NCBI RefSeq assembly: GCF_900103365.1
Contig: NZ_LT629703.1
Coordinates: forward strand, 2,542,001-2,606,000
Reading direction: 5' to 3'
DNA length: 64,000 nt
Origin: Afipia sp. GAS231
GTDB taxonomy: Bacteria; Pseudomonadota; Alphaproteobacteria; Rhizobiales; Xanthobacteraceae
Positions within the stretch are counted from its first letter, which is position 1; each line of letters opens with the position of its first letter. Shown one piece after another: positions 1 through 8,123 of the stretch. Both the position numbers and the translations under genes were made by a program. Below the pieces are notes generated by a model. That model saw only the letters and a list, made by a program, of their open reading frames with translations. It searched no databases and was not told the origin of the DNA.

Positions 1-1461
1 TGGTTTGCCGATGGACGAAAGACCTTCCTCGACTTTCGCGAGAAGGCTCCCCGCGCAGCGACCCGGGACATGTACCTCGACAAGGACGGAAACGTTATCA
101 AGGGCCTGACCACCACTGGCTGGCTGGCGGTTGGCGTCCCCGGCACCGTGTCGGGCCTGGAATATGCGCGACACAGGTATGGGACGATGACGCGGGCTTC
201 GCTGATCGAGCCGGCGATCAAACTGGCCGAAAACGGATTTATCCTCGACCAGGGCGACGTCGACAAGCTCGCTGCCGCGACCGAGGATTTCAGAAAATTT
301 CCGGCCACCGCCCAAATTTTTCTCAACAAGGGACAGCCTTTTGTCGCCGGCCAACGGCTGGTGCAGCCCGACCTTGCGGGCACGCTGCGTTTGATCGGAA
401 AGCACGGCGCCGACGGCTTTTACAAAGGCGAGACCGGAGCGGCCATCGTCAAGGCTAGCCGGGCGGGCGGGGGGATTATCGATCAGGAGGATCTGGATAG
501 CTACAGGACCCGCGAGCTCGCACCCATCGAGTGCGATTACCGCGGCTATCACGTGATCTCGGCGCCTCCGCCCAGTTCGGGCGGTGTCGCCGTCTGCGAG
601 ATGCTGAACATTCTGGAGGGCTACCCACTTCGCGAACTGGGGTGGGGATCTGCCCAGGCGTTGCACTACGAAATCGAGGCGATGCGTCACGCCTATGCCG
701 ATCGAAGCGGTCTTGGCGATCCCGACTTTGCCGCCATTCCGGTCCAAAAGCTGATCGACAAGAGCTATGCAACAAAAATCCGGAACACGATAAAGCCGGA
801 CAAGGCCGGAATCTCCGCCGATATCAGGCAAGGCGTCGCGCCTCACGAAGGCAGCAACACGACGCACTTCTCGATCATCGACGATGCCGGCAACGCCGTT
901 TCGATGACGGTTACGCTCAATGACGAGTTCGGCGCGAAGGTCGTTGCATCGGGCACGGGTGTTTTGATGAATGACGAGATGGACGATTTCACGCCGAACC
1001 CGGGCGCCGCCAATGGTTACGGATCTGTCCAAGGCCAAGCGAACGCCATCGTGCCGGGCAAGACACCGCGAAGTTCGATGACGCCAAGTATTCTGACGAG
1101 GGACGGCAAGCCTGTCCTCATCCTCGGCACTCCGGGCGGAAGCCGGATCATCACCACGGTTCTGCAAACCATCCTGAACGTCGTCGATTTCCAGATGGAC
1201 ATTCAGGAGGCCGTCGACGCTCCCCGCATCCATAACCAGTGGCTGCCGGAGGTGACGCATACGGAGCCCTACGCGCTCTCGCCCGATACCGGCAAGGCGC
1301 TGGAGAGCATGGGACACCGGTTCGAGAACTCGGAACCGACAAATCACGTCGCGGCGATTCTTGTCGGCGCTCCCAAACTTGGAGGAAAGCCGGTCGGCCG
1401 AAACAGGCTCTTTGGGGCGAACGATCCGCGTGACGGCACCGGACAGGCGCTGGGTTACTAG
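1..1461 (+). CDS. ggt: gamma-glutamyltransferase, 5'-truncated by the window edge
   Basis: Transfers or hydrolyses the gamma-glutamyl group of glutathione, normally in the periplasm. The frame is open from base 1, so the gene starts upstream; the first in-frame ATG at 70 is internal, because the codons before it (DFREKAP, then AATRDMYLD) are typical conserved GGT sequence. The autoprocessing and catalytic threonine lies in NTTHFSI, at codon 287 of the visible fragment. The proenzyme is cut before this residue to give large and small subunits. The glycine-rich oxyanion segment LGTPGGSRI follows in the small subunit. The 3' end (ALGY, stop at 1461) is intact. The family assignment is firm; the signal peptide lies outside the window. 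Confidence 0.93.
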   Translation, partial: WFADGRKTFLDFREKAPRAATRDMYLDKDGNVIKGLTTTGWLAVGVPGTVSGLEYARHRYGTMTRASLIEPAIKLAENGFILDQGDVDKLAAATEDFRKFPATAQIFLNKGQPFVAGQRLVQPDLAGTLRLIGKHGADGFYKGETGAAIVKASRAGGGIIDQEDLDSYRTRELAPIECDYRGYHVISAPPPSSGGVAVCEMLNILEGYPLRELGWGSAQALHYEIEAMRHAYADRSGLGDPDFAAIPVQKLIDKSYATKIRNTIKPDKAGISADIRQGVAPHEGSNTTHFSIIDDAGNAVSMTVTLNDEFGAKVVASGTGVLMNDEMDDFTPNPGAANGYGSVQGQANAIVPGKTPRSSMTPSILTRDGKPVLILGTPGGSRIITTVLQTILNVVDFQMDIQEAVDAPRIHNQWLPEVTHTEPYALSPDTGKALESMGHRFENSEPTNHVAAILVGAPKLGGKPVGRNRLFGANDPRDGTGQALGY

Positions 1462-1471
1462 GGCTCCCTCG

Positions 1472-2014
1472 CTAGCGGCCTTCCATCGCCGCGGCCATCC
1501 AGTTCGACATCTTCACCGAACCCAGAAAGTCCAGCGCAGTGCGCTCGACGGCTGTCGCATCGGCGCTGCCTTTTGCTACCGCGACCATCAAATCACAGCG
1601 GTGCGACACCGCGATACCGACAGCGCTATGCCGCGAGCCATCGGACATCGCGAGTTCGTAGGGCCTGATACGCCCCGCCATTTCGGCGATGCGAACCGCC
1701 CTGCCGGGCTCCAGCGGCACGAAATGTTCGCTCATCAGATCGAGATCCGCGACGCGATCGACTTCGTCGTCATCGGCAACGCCAGTGTCGCAATTGCAGA
1801 AGCCGATCTTGGGACGGACATAGACCTCGACCTCGCCGCCGCAACCGGCTGCACCACAGCGGAACGCCTTGCCCGCGGGCCAGCCGTCGCGGGGAAACGG
1901 CCAGGCGATCTCCTGCCATTCCCCGATTCCCGACCCGGCACGCTCATAGGCGGCGCCAGCCGACAACACGCCAAGCGCGACAATCCCCGCCGCGATGATG
2001 AGCCAGCGCCGCAC
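1472..2014 (-). CDS. conserved hypothetical exported protein
   Basis: 180 aa with an N-terminal hydrophobic segment (about residues 4-22, RRWLIIAAGIVALGVLSAGAA) typical of a signal peptide or anchor. The mature part has four cysteines in two clusters (CGAAGCGG near 53-58 and FCNCDTG near 72-74), which could form disulfides or bind a metal in the periplasm. I do not recognise a named domain. It is convergent with ggt (10 bp gap) and lies 11 bp downstream of the LVIVD gene on the same strand, so those two are probably co-transcribed. Function unknown. Confidence 0.75.
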   Translation of the reverse strand: MRRWLIIAAGIVALGVLSAGAAYERAGSGIGEWQEIAWPFPRDGWPAGKAFRCGAAGCGGEVEVYVRPKIGFCNCDTGVADDDEVDRVADLDLMSEHFVPLEPGRAVRIAEMAGRIRPYELAMSDGSRHSAVGIAVSHRCDLMVAVAKGSADATAVERTALDFLGSVKMSNWMAAAMEGR

Positions 2015-2025
2015 CCGTCACATCC

Positions 2026-3468
2026 CTAGGGCAGGCCGGCGGCGGCGCGTGCCGGGCCGGTCAGTTCCAGAATGTGCAACCCGGTATTGGCGCGATCGAC
2101 GATATAGACGTAACCGCGCTCGTCGGTTTCGACATTGTTGGTCTGGATCGCGACCTTGCAGCGGTCCTTGCCGTCGATGGTGACGCAGCGCTTGTCGGTC
2201 GCCGCCGTGATCGACGGAATGAAATAGCCGACCTCCCGGGGATGATAGGGATCGCGGATGTCGAGCGCGCGGACGCCGGCATTGAAGAAGGCGATGAACG
2301 CCATCTTCTTGTAGTAGACCGGCGCCATGCTCTCGTTGGAGGAATGCGAGCCGAACCGCCCGCCGCGCTCGCAGAAATCGCCGCTCGCCTCCGGCACGGT
2401 GTAGCTCGAGATCATCATCGGGCGGTTCTCGACCGTGACGTCGGCGAACCACACCATCTGCCGCGGCTCGCTGCACTCGTTCAGGATCGCCTCGTCGACG
2501 ATCATCACGATGTCGCGGTTCTTGCCGTCCTTGTCCTTGGCGAATTCGGCGATCGGCATGCCCAGCATCGGAAACGTCGTATGCGCCCCGTTAAGCGCCG
2601 ACATCGGCATCCGCGAAATTTCCGGCAGACGCAGATTGTCCGGTGTCGGCTCCTTTGGTCCGTTGATGAGCTTGTCGCGGTCGACGATTTGCACGAAGCC
2701 GCCCCTGTTGGTGCCGTAACCGAAATAGACCCGGTTGCCGGAGGGACCGGTCGAGATCGGGCCATGCAGTTCGGTCGGCACCGCGCCGGTCGAGCCGGGC
2801 TCTTGGCCGGGCAATCCGAAATCGCGAATTTTGACGGGATGGGCGGGATCGCTGAGATCATAGACCTGCGTCATGCGACGGGTGCGCCAGTCCGGCGCGC
2901 CGGAGACCAGAAACGCGATACCGGTGTCACACTCCCACCAGTTCTTGTGGGTGTCCTTCAAACCGCCGAGCCGCGTGATCAGCACCGGATTGGCGGGATC
3001 GGCGACATTCCAGATCTCATGTGCTTCGCCGCCGAAAGTTCGCAACATATAGACCGCATCGCGATCGCCCTTCGGCAGTTGCTTGCCGTCGCAAATCCGC
3101 ACCATCTGCGCGCCGCCGGCCTCGTACTTTCCTTCCTGCCCCGGAATATGGCGCAGATATTTCGGCTGCGCGGGATCGGTGACGTCGACGATCGAGGTGC
3201 CGTTGGGTTCGGCCTTGCCGGTCTGCGGATTGACCGGCGTTGGAATGTCATCGGTGCCGCCGTGATGACCGATATAGGCGATCCAGCGATCGCCCTGGTG
3301 ATGAATGGTCGGCTGATAGGCGCTGCGGGCCTGCAGGTCGTTATACCCGACCAGCTTCATGTTGGAGGCTTCCGGGGGGCTGCCGATCTTCTGCGGTTCC
3401 GAAGCGGCGCCATGGGCGCAGGCGATTGAAAATGCGACGAGAATTGCGAGTCTGACGCGACCACCCAT
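2026..3468 (-). CDS. LVIVD-repeat exported protein
   Basis: 480 aa with a signal peptide (about residues 1-22, ending CAHGAASEP). The body has repeats of the type SIVDVTDPAQPKYLRHI, IWNVADPANPVLITRL, VYDLSDPAHPVKI, ALDIRDPYHPREVGYF and YIVDRANTGLHILEL, which is the LVIVD pattern of a beta-propeller-like extracellular protein. Members have no established enzymatic role. Its start lies 157 bp from the P460 gene, which is divergently transcribed; the 3' neighbour is the small exported hypothetical on the same strand. The ATG at 3468 is followed at once by a good signal peptide, which supports the start. Confidence 0.85.
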   Translation of the reverse strand: MGGRVRLAILVAFSIACAHGAASEPQKIGSPPEASNMKLVGYNDLQARSAYQPTIHHQGDRWIAYIGHHGGTDDIPTPVNPQTGKAEPNGTSIVDVTDPAQPKYLRHIPGQEGKYEAGGAQMVRICDGKQLPKGDRDAVYMLRTFGGEAHEIWNVADPANPVLITRLGGLKDTHKNWWECDTGIAFLVSGAPDWRTRRMTQVYDLSDPAHPVKIRDFGLPGQEPGSTGAVPTELHGPISTGPSGNRVYFGYGTNRGGFVQIVDRDKLINGPKEPTPDNLRLPEISRMPMSALNGAHTTFPMLGMPIAEFAKDKDGKNRDIVMIVDEAILNECSEPRQMVWFADVTVENRPMMISSYTVPEASGDFCERGGRFGSHSSNESMAPVYYKKMAFIAFFNAGVRALDIRDPYHPREVGYFIPSITAATDKRCVTIDGKDRCKVAIQTNNVETDERGYVYIVDRANTGLHILELTGPARAAAGLP

Positions 3469-3624
3469 GTTTTTTCCACCCGGTTACCGGCCAATCTTTG
3501 CTGGCTCGTTCAAGAGGATATCATAGCGAAGTCCACTCGCCTTGCACTACGCTCAAGCAAAAACAATTTGCCGGTGATCAACCTCTGAGAGTTCGGTCGA
3601 CGACAATTCGGGAAAGGATCAGCC

Positions 3625-4158
3625 ATGAAGAGCAACAACAAGTTCAAAATCGTCCTCGCGACAGCCGTGCTCGCCGCCCTCGGCGGCGCGGCCGTTTGCG
3701 CGCAAGACAAATACGCACTGAAAACGCCTGACGGCGTCGCGTTCTCCGACTTCAGGGGATACGAGGACTGGGCCGTGGTCTCTTCCGCCCGAACCGACGA
3801 AGTGCTGAAGGTGATCGTCGCCAATCCGGCCATGATCGAAGCCTACAAGGCCGGCATCCCCGGCAACGGCAAGCCGTTCCCGGACGGCGCCATGATCGCG
3901 AAGCTGCAGTGGAAGCCGAAGAAGAGCACGGAGGCTCCTTTCGCCGTGGATGTGCCTGACGTGTTCTCGCAGGCCTTCGTCATGGAAAAGGACAGCGCAA
4001 GATTTCCGAAAAGCGGCGGATGGGGATACGCGCTGTTCAATTATGAAGCCGCATCCGACACGTTCGCGGCCGATCCCAGCCCCTCGGATTGCGGACACGC
4101 GTGCCACGTGGCCGTGAAGGCGAAGGACTACATTTTTCATCCGTACCAGAAACGTTGA
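3625..4158 (+). CDS. cytochrome P460 family protein
   Basis: 177 aa with a signal peptide cut near VCAQ (about residue 26). The core (FSDFRGYEDWAVVSS, then a C-terminal haem segment ending AKDYIFHPY) matches the cytochrome P460 family, periplasmic c-type haem proteins. Characterised P460s oxidise hydroxylamine or bind NO; many rhizobial homologues are uncharacterised. The haem-binding segment reads C156-GHA-C160-H161, so three residues rather than two separate the cysteines. Either this is a subfamily variant or haem attachment is unusual. It stands alone, divergent from the LVIVD gene. Confidence 0.8.
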   Translation: MKSNNKFKIVLATAVLAALGGAAVCAQDKYALKTPDGVAFSDFRGYEDWAVVSSARTDEVLKVIVANPAMIEAYKAGIPGNGKPFPDGAMIAKLQWKPKKSTEAPFAVDVPDVFSQAFVMEKDSARFPKSGGWGYALFNYEAASDTFAADPSPSDCGHACHVAVKAKDYIFHPYQKR

Positions 4159-4183
4159 ACCGCGCGCCGGCTTTCCCGAAGCT

Positions 4184-5107
4184 TCAACGAACCAGAAAAA
4201 CCAGCTTGCCGCGAAAGTGGCGCGACTGGCTCACCTCATGCGCGGTCACCGCCTCGCTTAGCTTGTAGCGCGTCACTTCCGGCGGCCGGACGGCGCCGAT
4301 GCCAACCAGTTCGAGGATGCGTTCGAGATGCCGCCGGTCGCGGCCGACGCTGGGCCGCAGGGCAACGACATCGCTGCGATCCGGCTTTGGCGCCTGCGGT
4401 CCCGAAGCAATGAAGGCTGCCCGGCCGCCTGGCTTCAACACCGCGAAGGATCGCTGCGCGACATCTCCGCCGACAGTATCGAAGACCGCGTCGCAGTCGC
4501 TCACCACCTTGGTAAAATCCACCGCATTGTAGTCGATGATCTCGTCGGCGCCGATCTCGCGCAGGTAATCATGGTTCGACCTGCTCGCGGTCGTGATCAC
4601 GCGGGCGCCGAGATGTTTCGACAACTGGATGGCAAAGCTGGCGACACCGCCGGCGCCGCCCTGGATCAGGATGGTTTCACCGGCCTTCAGCTTCAACGTA
4701 TCTTCGACGGTGCAAATCGCCGTCAATCCGGCCAACGCCAGGGCTGCGGCATCGACATGGGACAGGCCGCCGGTCTTTTTGGCGACGATGGCCGCCTTGA
4801 TCGCGATCTTCTCCGCATAGGCGCCCTCCTGGCCGACGTCGCAGACGCCGAACACCTCGTCGCCGACGCGCAGATCCGAAACACCTTCCCCGATTGCGGA
4901 AACCACGCCGGAAAAATCCCGTCCGAGAATATAGGGGAAACGCGCAAGCTGACCGGATTTGCCCTCGCGCACCTTCCAGTCCGCGCCGTTGACGCTGGCC
5001 GCAGCGATGTCGACCACGACCTCGCCGGATGGGGCCACCGGATCCGGCATCTCCCCGAATTTGAGAACCTCCGGTCCGCCGTGTCGTTCGATGAAGGCAG
5101 CTTTCAT
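4184..5107 (-). CDS. NADP-dependent quinone oxidoreductase-like MDR protein
   Basis: 307 aa, medium-chain dehydrogenase/reductase fold. The N-terminal catalytic domain has GRDFSGVVSAIGEGV and VGDEVFGV; the Rossmann domain begins at ILIQGGAGGVASFAIQ (about residue 150). The structural-zinc cysteine cluster is absent, as in zinc-free quinone oxidoreductases. It probably reduces quinones or enones with NADPH; the substrate is unknown. The gene is divergent from the ArsR-SRPBCC operon, with 145 bp between the two starts. The start at 5107 gives the usual MKAAFIERHGGPEVL opening. Confidence 0.85.
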   Translation of the reverse strand: MKAAFIERHGGPEVLKFGEMPDPVAPSGEVVVDIAAASVNGADWKVREGKSGQLARFPYILGRDFSGVVSAIGEGVSDLRVGDEVFGVCDVGQEGAYAEKIAIKAAIVAKKTGGLSHVDAAALALAGLTAICTVEDTLKLKAGETILIQGGAGGVASFAIQLSKHLGARVITTASRSNHDYLREIGADEIIDYNAVDFTKVVSDCDAVFDTVGGDVAQRSFAVLKPGGRAAFIASGPQAPKPDRSDVVALRPSVGRDRRHLERILELVGIGAVRPPEVTRYKLSEAVTAHEVSQSRHFRGKLVFLVR

Positions 5108-5215
5108 TGTGGTTCCCCGGTCGTTTCCCGATGTGATGGAACGAGGCTCGCATGTTTAACCGCCGCCTTCAAATTCGCCGGCTGCCCGCCCCCGCAAGTC
5201 CGTGAAGGCCGGGAC

Positions 5216-5252
5216 TTGACATGCAACCATTTGGTTGCCTATTATGTCAGCC
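5216..5252 (+). promoter_or_regulatory. promoter with palindromic operator, arsR-SRPBCC operon
   Basis: A perfect -35 (TTGACA, 5216-5221) and a near-consensus -10 (TATTAT, 5240-5245) are 18 bp apart. The spacer holds a perfect 7-bp inverted repeat with a 2-bp centre (GCAACCA-TT-TGGTTGC, 5223-5238), placed where a bound dimer would block RNA polymerase. Transcription would start near 5252, at or next to the ATG at 5253, which implies a leaderless mRNA. The likely binder is the ArsR protein encoded next; that is inference. Confidence 0.75.
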
Positions 5253-5567
5253 ATGGATGAAGTCTTCAAAGCGCTGGCCGATGCGTCACGACGCTCGCTG
5301 CTGGACCGGCTTCACGCCCAGAACGGACAGACGCTGAACGAACTCTGCGACGGCCTCGCCATGACGCGGCAGGCGGTGACGAAGCACCTTGGGATTCTCG
5401 AAGCGGCCAACCTCGTGAGCACGCTGAAACATGGCCGCGAAAAACTGCACTACCTCAATCCCGTCCCGATCCATCAGATCGGCGAACGCTGGATCAAGAA
5501 ATTCGAGCGCGGCAAGCTCACCGCGCTCAGCGAGTTGAAACGGCAACTGGAGAAGCGCGATGAGTAA
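5253..5567 (+). CDS. ArsR family winged-helix repressor
   Basis: 104 aa from ATG 5253 (MDEVFKALADASRRSLLDRL), the usual opening of ArsR-type regulators paired with SRPBCC genes. The helix-turn-helix is CDGLAMTRQAVTKHLGILEAANLV, followed by the wing TLKHGREKLHYLNP. Metal-binding cysteine pairs are not visible, so it probably senses an organic ligand or protein rather than arsenic. Earlier in-frame starts (TTG 5235, ATG 5244) fall inside the operator and the -10 box, so 5253 is preferred. The 3' end overlaps the next gene by 8 bp, showing translational coupling. It probably represses its own operon. Confidence 0.9.
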   Translation: MDEVFKALADASRRSLLDRLHAQNGQTLNELCDGLAMTRQAVTKHLGILEAANLVSTLKHGREKLHYLNPVPIHQIGERWIKKFERGKLTALSELKRQLEKRDE

Positions 5568-6039
5568 GCCCGAATTCGTCTACACCATCTATATCGCCGC
5601 CACGCCGGAGCGCGTGTTCGCGGCGCTGACCGACGCGAAGATGTCGGAGCAGTACTGGCACGGCAATTCCGTGCATTCGGACTGGGAGATCGGCTCGCCG
5701 TTCCTGCTGCGGCTGGCCCACCACGATAGCAACGTCACCGGCGAGGTGCTCGAATATGACCCGCCGCACCGGCTCGCCTACTCGTTCCGCGCTCACGACG
5801 GATCAGACGGCGGCAGGGCGTCGCGCGTTACCTTCGACATCGAGCGCCAACGCGGCCAGGTCCGGCTGACGATAGTCCATGACGGCTTCAAGCCCGGCAG
5901 TCCGGTGCTCGAGCGCGTTGCCAGGGGCTGGCCGCTGATCCTGTCCAGCCTCAAGAGCTTCATCGAAGGCGGCAAAGTGCTCTACGCACCCTGGTACGAG
6001 GCCGCGGCGCCGGCGAATGCGGCGGGAGCAGCGCGATGA
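5560..6039 (+). CDS. SRPBCC (AHSA1-type) protein, paralogue 1
   Basis: 159 aa. It opens FVYTIYIAATPERVFAALTDAKMSEQYW and closes with GWPLILSSLKSFIEGG, the START/Bet v 1-like fold of the AHSA1 (activator of Hsp90 ATPase-like) group. Such proteins form a hydrophobic ligand cavity; a specific function cannot be read from sequence. It overlaps arsR at its 5' end (8 bp) and the next paralogue at its 3' end (4 bp), so the operon is tightly packed. The C-terminus carries an alanine-rich tail (APANAAGAAR) that the other copies lack. Confidence 0.9.
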   Translation: MSKPEFVYTIYIAATPERVFAALTDAKMSEQYWHGNSVHSDWEIGSPFLLRLAHHDSNVTGEVLEYDPPHRLAYSFRAHDGSDGGRASRVTFDIERQRGQVRLTIVHDGFKPGSPVLERVARGWPLILSSLKSFIEGGKVLYAPWYEAAAPANAAGAAR

Positions 6040-6503
6040 GCCGGCCCGAGTTCGTCTACGTCACCTATATCGAAACCACGGCCGACAAGCTCTGGCAGGC
6101 GCTGACCGACGGCGACTTCACCGAGCGCTACTGGTTCGGCTACCGGATCGCCTCCGACTGGAAGGTCGGATCGCCTTACACATTTGGCAGCGGGGGCAAG
6201 CCGACCAACGAGGGCAAGGTGCTGATATCGGATCCGCCGAAACGGCTGGCCTACACCTGGGACCCCTGCTCCGCGGAAGCCAAGCGCGAACAGATCTCGC
6301 GCGTCACCTTCGATCTCGAGCCGCATGGCGCCACCGTCAAGCTGACCGTGACGCACGACAATCTCGACGAAGGCGGCAAGACCCTGCGCGACATCTCCGG
6401 CGGCTGGCCGATGGTGATCGCGAGCCTGAAGAGCCTGCTGGAGACCGGACATGCCCTCCCCTCTGATCTACCGTCGATCGCAATGGAGACTTCCTGTGCC
6501 TAA
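6036..6503 (+). CDS. SRPBCC (AHSA1-type) protein, paralogue 2
   Basis: 155 aa, opening PEFVYVTYIETTADKLWQALTDGDFTERYWFG and ending with GWPMVIASLKSLLETG. Same fold as its neighbours; closest by eye to paralogue 3 (shared TERYWFG and SDWKVGS). ATGA overlap with the previous gene. The last codons overlap the GTG start of the next gene. Expected to be cytosolic and ligand-binding. Confidence 0.9.
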   Translation: MSRPEFVYVTYIETTADKLWQALTDGDFTERYWFGYRIASDWKVGSPYTFGSGGKPTNEGKVLISDPPKRLAYTWDPCSAEAKREQISRVTFDLEPHGATVKLTVTHDNLDEGGKTLRDISGGWPMVIASLKSLLETGHALPSDLPSIAMETSCA

Positions 6504-6957
6504 GCCCGAATTCGTCTACACCACCTATATCGAGACCACGCCGGAGAAACTCTGGCACGCACTGACCGATGGCAATTTCACCGAACGTTACTGGTTCGGC
6601 GCACGTCTGCGGTCGGACTGGAAAGTGGGTTCATCTTTTGAAATGGTGCGGAGCGACGGCAGCGTTTCCGACGCCGGCAAGGTGGTCGAGTGCGATCCCC
6701 CAAAGCGGCTGGCCTATACGTTCATCAACCTGTCCGACACCTACAAGAACGAGTTTCCCGCCCTCGCCACGTTTGTGCTCGAACCCTATGGCAAGCTCGT
6801 GAAACTGACGCTGACCCATGAAGGCTTTTCGGAGGGCAGCCAGTTCTTTAACGGGATCTCGAAAGGGTGGCCCGCGATCCTGTCCAGCCTCAAGAGCATT
6901 CTGGAAACCGGACAGCCGCTGGAAATCCCGTTCGAAGCACTCAAGATGGAAAACTGA
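6496..6957 (+). CDS. SRPBCC (AHSA1-type) protein, paralogue 3
   Basis: 153 aa from GTG 6496 (VPKPEFVYTTYIETTPEKLWHALTDGNF). I prefer this GTG to the upstream ATG at 6451 because it aligns with the N-termini of the other copies, has a GGAGA ribosome site at 6485-6489, and overlaps the previous stop by 8 bp as elsewhere in the operon. It ends GWPAILSSLKSILETGQPLEIPFEALKMEN. Same fold and unknown ligand as its paralogues. Confidence 0.87.
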   Translation: MPKPEFVYTTYIETTPEKLWHALTDGNFTERYWFGARLRSDWKVGSSFEMVRSDGSVSDAGKVVECDPPKRLAYTFINLSDTYKNEFPALATFVLEPYGKLVKLTLTHEGFSEGSQFFNGISKGWPAILSSLKSILETGQPLEIPFEALKMEN

Positions 6958-6965
6958 GTCCTGCG

Positions 6966-7481
6966 ATGGATATCAACACCTTTAAGCCGGCCATCGTCTA
7001 CACCATCTACATCGCCTCGACGCCCGAGAAGGTGTGGCAGGCGCTGACGACGGCCGAATTCAGCCGGAAGTACTTTTTCGGCAACGCGGTCGAGGTCGAT
7101 CAGAAAGTCGGCGGGGCCTACGTCGTACGCACGCCGGATGACGCATTGCACATCAGCGGCGAGGTGATCGAATACGACCCGCCGCGCAAGCTCACGGTCA
7201 CCTTCAACGTCAACTGGCCGGAACTGATCGAGAAGCTCGGGCCGACGCTGGTCACCTACGAGATCGAGCAGGCCGGCGACGCCGTGAAACTGACGATGCT
7301 GCAATCGCACGACCGCGACCTCAGCGACGACATCCTCGAAGGCGGCCGCCAGGGCTGGCCGGCGATCCTGTCGAGCCTGAAGAGCCTGCTGGAGACCGGG
7401 CAACCGTTGGCGATCAAGATGGCGCCGCCGCAGCGGATGCTGGCCGCGCTGAAGGCGATGGGGATCGCGACGCCGGGCTAA
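6966..7481 (+). CDS. SRPBCC (AHSA1-type) protein, paralogue 4
   Basis: 171 aa from ATG 6966 (MDINTFKPAIVYTIYIASTPEKVWQALTTAEFSRKYFFG), 8 bp after the previous stop. It is the most diverged copy, with a longer C-terminal tail (IKMAPPQRMLAALKAMGIATPG). It keeps the signature GWPAILSSLKSLLETGQPL near the end. The upstream in-frame extension to 6867 lies inside paralogue 3 and is not coding. Last gene of the arsR operon. Confidence 0.88.
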   Translation: MDINTFKPAIVYTIYIASTPEKVWQALTTAEFSRKYFFGNAVEVDQKVGGAYVVRTPDDALHISGEVIEYDPPRKLTVTFNVNWPELIEKLGPTLVTYEIEQAGDAVKLTMLQSHDRDLSDDILEGGRQGWPAILSSLKSLLETGQPLAIKMAPPQRMLAALKAMGIATPG

Positions 7482-7543
7482 CTGTCGTCCCGCGCTTACC
7501 GGATTCTCAATTACCCCGCCGTCCCGGCGAACTGCCGGCTGTC

Positions 7544-8002
7544 TCAAGCGGGACGCGACAGCGGCAAACTCGACGCAAGCGGGTGCCCGGCGCCGAACAC
7601 CTGGCGGTGGCCGCTCATCGTATCCATGTACTCCTGCACGCGAGCAACGCGCCCCTCGCGGCATTCGAAGATGAAGCAGTATCTCAACCGGTAAGGCTGT
7701 GCGTTCGGCAGCGTTGCGGTCATCTCCTCTTCGACAATGACGAACCGGCCGTCGGCGTGAAACCCGAGGAACTTGATGGCAACGTCCTTGTACAATCGCT
7801 GCATGCCATGGGCCACGAAGGCGGCGATCTCGGCGGGCCCCTTCATGTGATCGGTGACGCCCAAGGCGACCGCCGTCGCGTTTGCCCTCGGCGCGATCCA
7901 CTCGGCGTCATCTGTAAAGAAAGCGGCAATCCTGTCTGGTTCCCTGGTCGAAAATGCGGTCCAGACCTGCTGAACCAATTCGCGGCTTTGTTCGGTTTGC
8001 AT
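7544..8002 (-). CDS. SnoaL/NTF2-like protein
   Basis: 152 aa from ATG 8002, which has an AAGGAG ribosome site about 10 nt upstream on this strand. MQTEQSRELVQQVWTAFSTREPDRIAAFFTDDAEWIAP opens an NTF2-like cone fold as in SnoaL ketosteroid-isomerase relatives; the YRLRYCFIFECREGRVARVQEYMDT segment is the typical C-terminal strand pair. It may be a small isomerase, hydrolase or binding protein; the ligand is unknown. The 55-codon upstream extension is not needed and covers the intergenic region shared with the Ada-type gene. Confidence 0.8.
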   Translation of the reverse strand: MQTEQSRELVQQVWTAFSTREPDRIAAFFTDDAEWIAPRANATAVALGVTDHMKGPAEIAAFVAHGMQRLYKDVAIKFLGFHADGRFVIVEEEMTATLPNAQPYRLRYCFIFECREGRVARVQEYMDTMSGHRQVFGAGHPLASSLPLSRPA

Positions 8003-8123
8003 ATTGTTTACTACTCCTTCGTCGCATGCCACGATCGCTGCGTGGATGCGATGATGTCTCACGAAGGGTCCGTGTGCTGCTCGCCAAATCCGGACTCCAT
8101 CCTCTTGGGCCGAACGGAAGATC

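Noticed and set aside
2074-3429. 451-codon plus-strand frame opposite the LVIVD gene
   Set aside because: Shadow; the minus strand has a signal peptide and five LVIVD repeats.
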